Part shown: in pieces, positions 5,759-8,812 of the stretch
Position numbering within the stretch: the first letter of the stretch is position 1
How the letters are laid out: each line of letters starts with the position of its first letter
Source: Bacteroidia bacterium
Lineage (GTDB): Bacteria > Bacteroidota > Bacteroidia > AKYH767-A > OLB10
Reading direction: 5' to 3'
Assembly: GCA_025450095.1 (NCBI GenBank)
Contig: JANWID010000328.1
Location: 1-8,812, forward strand
Length of the DNA stretch: 8,812 bases
Translations under genes and position numbers: made by a program
Notes under the pieces: generated by a model
Told to the model about the DNA's origin: nothing
The model's database searches: none
What the model saw: the letters and a program-made list of their open reading frames with translations, nothing else

Positions 5759-6487
5759 CTATTTCCGTTTCAACAGCTTATTATATTTCAGCAGATTTTT
5801 AAGTATCTCATCTTTGTATCCCGGGGTAATATGGAATGTATGCGTCCCTATGGTAAGTTCGTTGCCGGAAATATGATCTACATTTGAAAGCGATACGATA
5901 TTGGATTTATTTACTTTAATGAATTTCGATTCGGGTAGAAATTCCTCAACACCTTTCAGGGTAAGATAACTTATATAACGCTTTTTTTCTGTATGCAGGA
6001 TCACATAATTCTGCATTGCCTGTACAAACTGCAATTCATGGAATACAATTTTTTCGTACCGGTTTTCACATTTAATAAAAAAATATTCCAATTCAGGGAT
6101 CCCGGATTTGGGAAAGTTTTTTAATTCATAAAAATCTTTCGCTTTATTAACTCCTTTCAGAAACCTTTCAAAAGGGATGGGCTTCACCAGGTAATCAATA
6201 ACCGGCAGCTCATAACTTTCAAGTGCATAATCGGAATACGCTGTTGTTATAATCGTGGCCGGTGGCGAATGTAATGTTCTCATGAATTCAATCCCTGTCA
6301 TCTCCGGCATTTGAATATCCAAAAAAAGCAGATCGCACCGGCCCTGGTTCAGCTCATCCATTAACTGTAAGGTGCCGTTACAGGATGCAGCCAGGTTAAG
6401 AAAAGGAATCTTTGCAATAAAATTAGCCAGGCCCTTTCGCGCCAATGGCTCATCATCAACGATGATGCAACTCAGCTTTGTCGACAT
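5759..6487 (-). CDS. LytTR-family response regulator
   Basis: This 242-residue two-component regulator is cytoplasmic and DNA-binding. The receiver domain (about 5-120) has acidic residues D11 and D12, the phosphorylation site D57 (LLFLDIQMPEMTG), the T81/T82 switch region and K102-P103. A LytTR DNA-binding domain occupies about 135-235 (VFHELQFVQAMQNYVILH, then KFIKVNKSNIVSLSNVD, then ITPGYKDEIL). Proteins of this build bind pairs of short direct repeats. The ATG at 6487 lies inside the end of the kinase gene, giving a 32-bp overlap in another frame, so the two are almost surely translated from one mRNA. AGG lies a few bases before the ATG. The target genes are unknown; the divergent repeat protein at 7700 and the operon itself are the nearest candidates. 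Confidence 0.95.
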   Translation of the reverse strand: MSTKLSCIIVDDEPLARKGLANFIAKIPFLNLAASCNGTLQLMDELNQGRCDLLFLDIQMPEMTGIEFMRTLHSPPATIITTAYSDYALESYELPVIDYLVKPIPFERFLKGVNKAKDFYELKNFPKSGIPELEYFFIKCENRYEKIVFHELQFVQAMQNYVILHTEKKRYISYLTLKGVEEFLPESKFIKVNKSNIVSLSNVDHISGNELTIGTHTFHITPGYKDEILKNLLKYNKLLKRK

Positions 6488-7502
6488 ATAGCCTGAGGGT
6501 TACATTGTAAGTTCCATTTTCGGAAGCAATGATAAGCTCATGATTCCGGGGATACAGCAACTCAAGTCTTCTTTTTACATTACTAAGCCCGATCCCGTTA
6601 TTTTGCCGCATTCCTTCTGAAATTTTCGTATTCATTACACTAAACGTGAAGGTATCGGTATTTAATTCGGAATTTATTTTTATATAGTTTACATTATTTC
6701 CGTCTCGGGAAACATGTTTAAAAGCATTCTCCACAAATGGCATAAGCAGGAAAGGAGCCAGGTTGAATGGTTTCGTAACAGAGTTTTCAAATGAAACCTT
6801 TACCGAATCGCTGCTTCGTAATTGTTCCAGTTCGGTGTAATCACGTATAAAATTCAGCTCGCGTGAAACGTCGGTAATATTTTCCCGGCATTCATAAAGT
6901 TGGTACCGCAACAGCGAAGAAAACTTAAGAAGTGTTTCGGTCGCGATCTCTTTATCCTCTTCAATCAATACATAAATATTATTCAAAGCATTGAACAAAA
7001 AATGAGGATTGAGCTGCGATTTAAGAAAGCTGAGCTCCGTTTCAAGCTTTTCTTTTTCCAGTTGCCGGTTCCGCTGTTCATCCAGGTATCCCTTATAAAT
7101 TATGTCAGCAGAGAGGAAGATCAGTGCAACTAAAATTATATCCACGGTTGTTGAAACCGACATCAGCAACAGATTAACTTCCACAGCCGGTTGCGTCATC
7201 CGGTTATAAAACATGATGGTTATTGCGGTCAGTATGCCGGCTGAAATGATGCTCAACATGGTAAGCGCCGAGAAAAGGAAATACTTCCGCAATCGCAGAA
7301 AGCGTGGAACCAGTAAATAAAGCATGCTGTAAACCAAAAGAACCTGGAATCCATATATAATGATTGCAACAGGAACCTGTGAAACAGTACTTCCTCCGAA
7401 TCTTTCATGGCGGTAATGTAAAAACGTGGTAAAAGCCCACCCCCAGTAGAGCAGGTGAAACACCTTGTAGCGGATTAAAAACCGGGTGAACCTGTAAATC
7501 AT
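6456..7502 (-). CDS. LytS/YpdA-type membrane sensor histidine kinase
   Basis: This 348-residue inner-membrane kinase is the partner of the overlapping LytTR regulator. There are about four hydrophobic segments (near residues 13-30, 43-66, 76-98 and 113-135) and no large outer sensor domain. A short coiled coil (about 138-160) leads into the HisKA-type motif LKSQLNPHFLFNALNNIY, with phospho-acceptor H167. The ATP-binding part has the N box PFVENAFKH (E258, N259) and the glycine motif NNGIGLSNVKRRL (301-313). This is the His_kinase (PF06580) family layout, which usually pairs with LytTR regulators. The ATG at 7502 is preceded by AGGAAAA, a good ribosome binding site. The signal sensed is not evident; with so few loops it may sense membrane state or a small ligand. 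Confidence 0.95.
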   Translation of the reverse strand: MIYRFTRFLIRYKVFHLLYWGWAFTTFLHYRHERFGGSTVSQVPVAIIIYGFQVLLVYSMLYLLVPRFLRLRKYFLFSALTMLSIISAGILTAITIMFYNRMTQPAVEVNLLLMSVSTTVDIILVALIFLSADIIYKGYLDEQRNRQLEKEKLETELSFLKSQLNPHFLFNALNNIYVLIEEDKEIATETLLKFSSLLRYQLYECRENITDVSRELNFIRDYTELEQLRSSDSVKVSFENSVTKPFNLAPFLLMPFVENAFKHVSRDGNNVNYIKINSELNTDTFTFSVMNTKISEGMRQNNGIGLSNVKRRLELLYPRNHELIIASENGTYNVTLRLYVDKAELHHR

Positions 7503-7551
7503 TTTTCCTGTTACCTGTAATGTAAAATTACGGAATCAAAAACTGGTCTGT

Positions 7552-7585
7552 GCCGGTGGTGGTCACGTGAATAAGCCGGTTGGTG
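7552..7585. promoter_or_regulatory. candidate LytTR-type direct repeat
   Basis: GCCGGTGGTG (7552-7561) and GCCGGTTGGTG (7575-7585) are near-identical direct repeats with starts 23 bp apart, about two helical turns. LytTR regulators such as AgrA bind direct repeats of about 9 bp separated by about 12 bp. The repeats lie between the kinase gene and the divergent repeat-protein gene, with the palindrome TCACGTGA (7563-7570) in the spacer. The assignment to this regulator is inference. Confidence 0.35.
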
Positions 7586-7640
7586 TAAATTCCGGGCAAT
7601 TTATTTGGCTATTCAGTAAATTTACGTAACTACTTAAAAC

Positions 7641-7660
7641 CAGGGATCACAGTATCCCTG
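7641..7660 (+). promoter_or_regulatory. 7-bp perfect hairpin in the leader of the repeat-protein gene
   Basis: CAGGGAT and ATCCCTG are perfect reverse complements with a 6-nt loop (CACAGT). The hairpin ends 39 nt before the ATG at 7700. It could be an operator or a stabilising or regulatory mRNA stem. No T-run follows directly, so it is not a typical terminator. Confidence 0.4.
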
Positions 7661-7699
7661 AAGTCATCTGAAAAATAAAAATTACTAAATATTACTTTT

Positions 7700-8812
7700 A
7701 TGAAATTTCTGTTCCTTTCAGTGCTCGCACTCCTCCAGGGACTGACTCAGTACTGCTGCGCACAATGGGTTAAAACTAACGGTCCGGAGGGGATTTATGT
7801 CACTTCATTTTTTGATGCCGATACATTCCTGTTGTGCGGCACCAATGCCCAGGGTGCTTACCGCAGCTATAATAACGGTAATTCATGGGTGCCGAGCGGG
7901 CAAGGACTCGAAAATAAATGGGTCGACTGCTTTATACAGGATTCTGCTTACATCTATGCCGGATTGTTCGGAGGCGGAGTATACCGTTCAAATGATTATG
8001 GCTACAGCTGGTTACCGGTTAACACGGGTATTCAAAACGAAGCTGTGGTTTGCATGCTTATCGCAGATGGATATTTATTTGCCGGTACGGTAAGCAACGG
8101 ATTATACCGGTCTCCCGATCAGGGTATCACCTGGCAGAATGCGAATGGCGGAGCCCTCGATCTTTCTTATATCTTCTCCATGGTTTACCAGGATAACCGG
8201 CTTATGGTGGAAGCGGATAATTACATTTTTTATTCCTACGATGATGGCAACAGCTGGAATGTTGACCAGGGCACAACCCAGTTTTATGTTATCGATAATT
8301 TCTTCCAGCATGGCGATACACTCCTTGCGCTCGATGGCATCATTCTTTTTCGTAGCACCGATGGTGGTCTGAACTGGAGTAACCCGGTTATTATGCCGCA
8401 CTCCATGATCCAGTTCGACAATGTCGGCGATACCATTTATATTGGTTCACCGGACGGCATTTTTACTTCTGTCGATTATGGAATAAACTGGGCTTACACA
8501 CCCTCACCTGATCTGCGGCATGGTTCCCGCTTTTTGGATGATTTCATCATCAGCGGAAATAATTTCCTGTTAGCTTACGAAGAAATTGGTGTTTATAAAT
8601 CCACAGATAAAGGCATCACGTGGCAGCAAACTCCGTTGAGCGATTTTGCTGTGGGAAGCACCATCGATGACGCGATGATATTCGATAACGGAATAGTTTA
8701 TTCAGGCACACATACAAATGGTGTATATGCCACTTCCGACCAGGGAAACACCTGGACCAAAATAGGAACTCCGGCACCGTTGGATACCTTATCGAATGAA
8801 GTAATATTTGAT
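7700..8812 (+). CDS. secreted BNR-like repeat protein, 3' end cut by the window
   Basis: This frame is open from ATG 7700 to the last base of the window (371 codons, no stop). A signal peptide covers about residues 1-21 (hydrophobic, ending CCA/Q). Eight repeats of the Asp-box/BNR type follow, with the pattern S-x-D-x-G-x-x-W at 56-63 (SYNNGNSW), 97-104, 138-145, 179-186, 219-226, 257-264, 301-308 and 345-352. They are about 41 residues apart, with strands such as 'IYAGLFGGGVYRS' between them. Asp-box repeats form beta-propeller blades in sialidases, VPS10-like and photosystem-assembly-like proteins; here no glycosidase catalytic residues are evident in the part seen. In Bacteroidota such proteins often end in a T9SS domain, but the end is outside the window. 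The gene is divergent from the kinase/regulator operon. The ATG fits the signal peptide; A-rich sequence precedes it. Confidence 0.88.
   Translation, partial: MKFLFLSVLALLQGLTQYCCAQWVKTNGPEGIYVTSFFDADTFLLCGTNAQGAYRSYNNGNSWVPSGQGLENKWVDCFIQDSAYIYAGLFGGGVYRSNDYGYSWLPVNTGIQNEAVVCMLIADGYLFAGTVSNGLYRSPDQGITWQNANGGALDLSYIFSMVYQDNRLMVEADNYIFYSYDDGNSWNVDQGTTQFYVIDNFFQHGDTLLALDGIILFRSTDGGLNWSNPVIMPHSMIQFDNVGDTIYIGSPDGIFTSVDYGINWAYTPSPDLRHGSRFLDDFIISGNNFLLAYEEIGVYKSTDKGITWQQTPLSDFAVGSTIDDAMIFDNGIVYSGTHTNGVYATSDQGNTWTKIGTPAPLDTLSNEVIFD

Noticed and set aside
7604..7624. Possible Bacteroidota promoter (TTTG ... TAAATTTA) before the repeat-protein gene
   Set aside because: The spacing between the two boxes is about 9 bp, far from the roughly 19 bp expected for the -33/-7 pair.
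8102..8401. 99-codon minus-strand frame opposite the repeat protein
   Set aside because: The plus strand carries a long open frame with eight regular Asp-box repeats and a signal peptide, so this is an antisense shadow.

Overview
The window looks like a chromosomal segment of a Bacteroidota member. It has two proteins with type IX secretion (T9SS) C-terminal sorting domains, a LytS-type histidine kinase paired with a LytTR regulator, A-rich translation starts without strong Shine-Dalgarno sites, and Bacteroidota-style hypothetical lipoproteins. The genus cannot be told from the sequence. Everything from 1 to 7502 reads leftward (minus strand); one partial gene at the right end reads rightward.

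Region 1 (about 32-3947, minus strand) is the most striking part. A tyrosine recombinase gene (2841-3947) is followed, in the same direction, by an 89-bp non-coding stretch with an attI-like junction and then three single-gene cassettes. Each cassette ends in a long imperfect palindrome resembling an integron attC site. The first 10 nt after each recombination point are the exact reverse complement of the start of that cassette's own terminal palindrome, while the 10-mer differs between cassettes. That is the signature of integron gene cassettes. The recombinase, however, lacks the long insertion expected of an integron IntI, carries an extra N-terminal domain, and has its 3' end facing the array. 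The palindromes have a conserved 5-nt versus 1-nt spacer asymmetry that differs from textbook attC sites. I read this as an integron-like cassette system of a divergent type. The three cassette proteins (a T9SS cargo protein, a lipoprotein, and a small Cys-Ser-Cys secreted protein) all carry export signals.

Region 2 (4019-5488) holds a small cupin protein and a second T9SS cargo protein with a probable adhesion or carbohydrate-binding N-terminal part. A perfect 14-bp palindrome lies between them.

Region 3 (5665-7502) is a two-component system: a membrane histidine kinase overlapping its LytTR response regulator by 32 bp, with a GC-rich cluster of hairpins just beyond the regulator's stop. 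Region 4 (7503-8812) is a divergent intergenic region with a candidate LytTR-type direct repeat and a 7-bp hairpin, then the start of a secreted protein built from eight roughly 41-residue BNR-like repeats, cut off by the window end. The kinase/regulator pair may control itself or this divergent gene.
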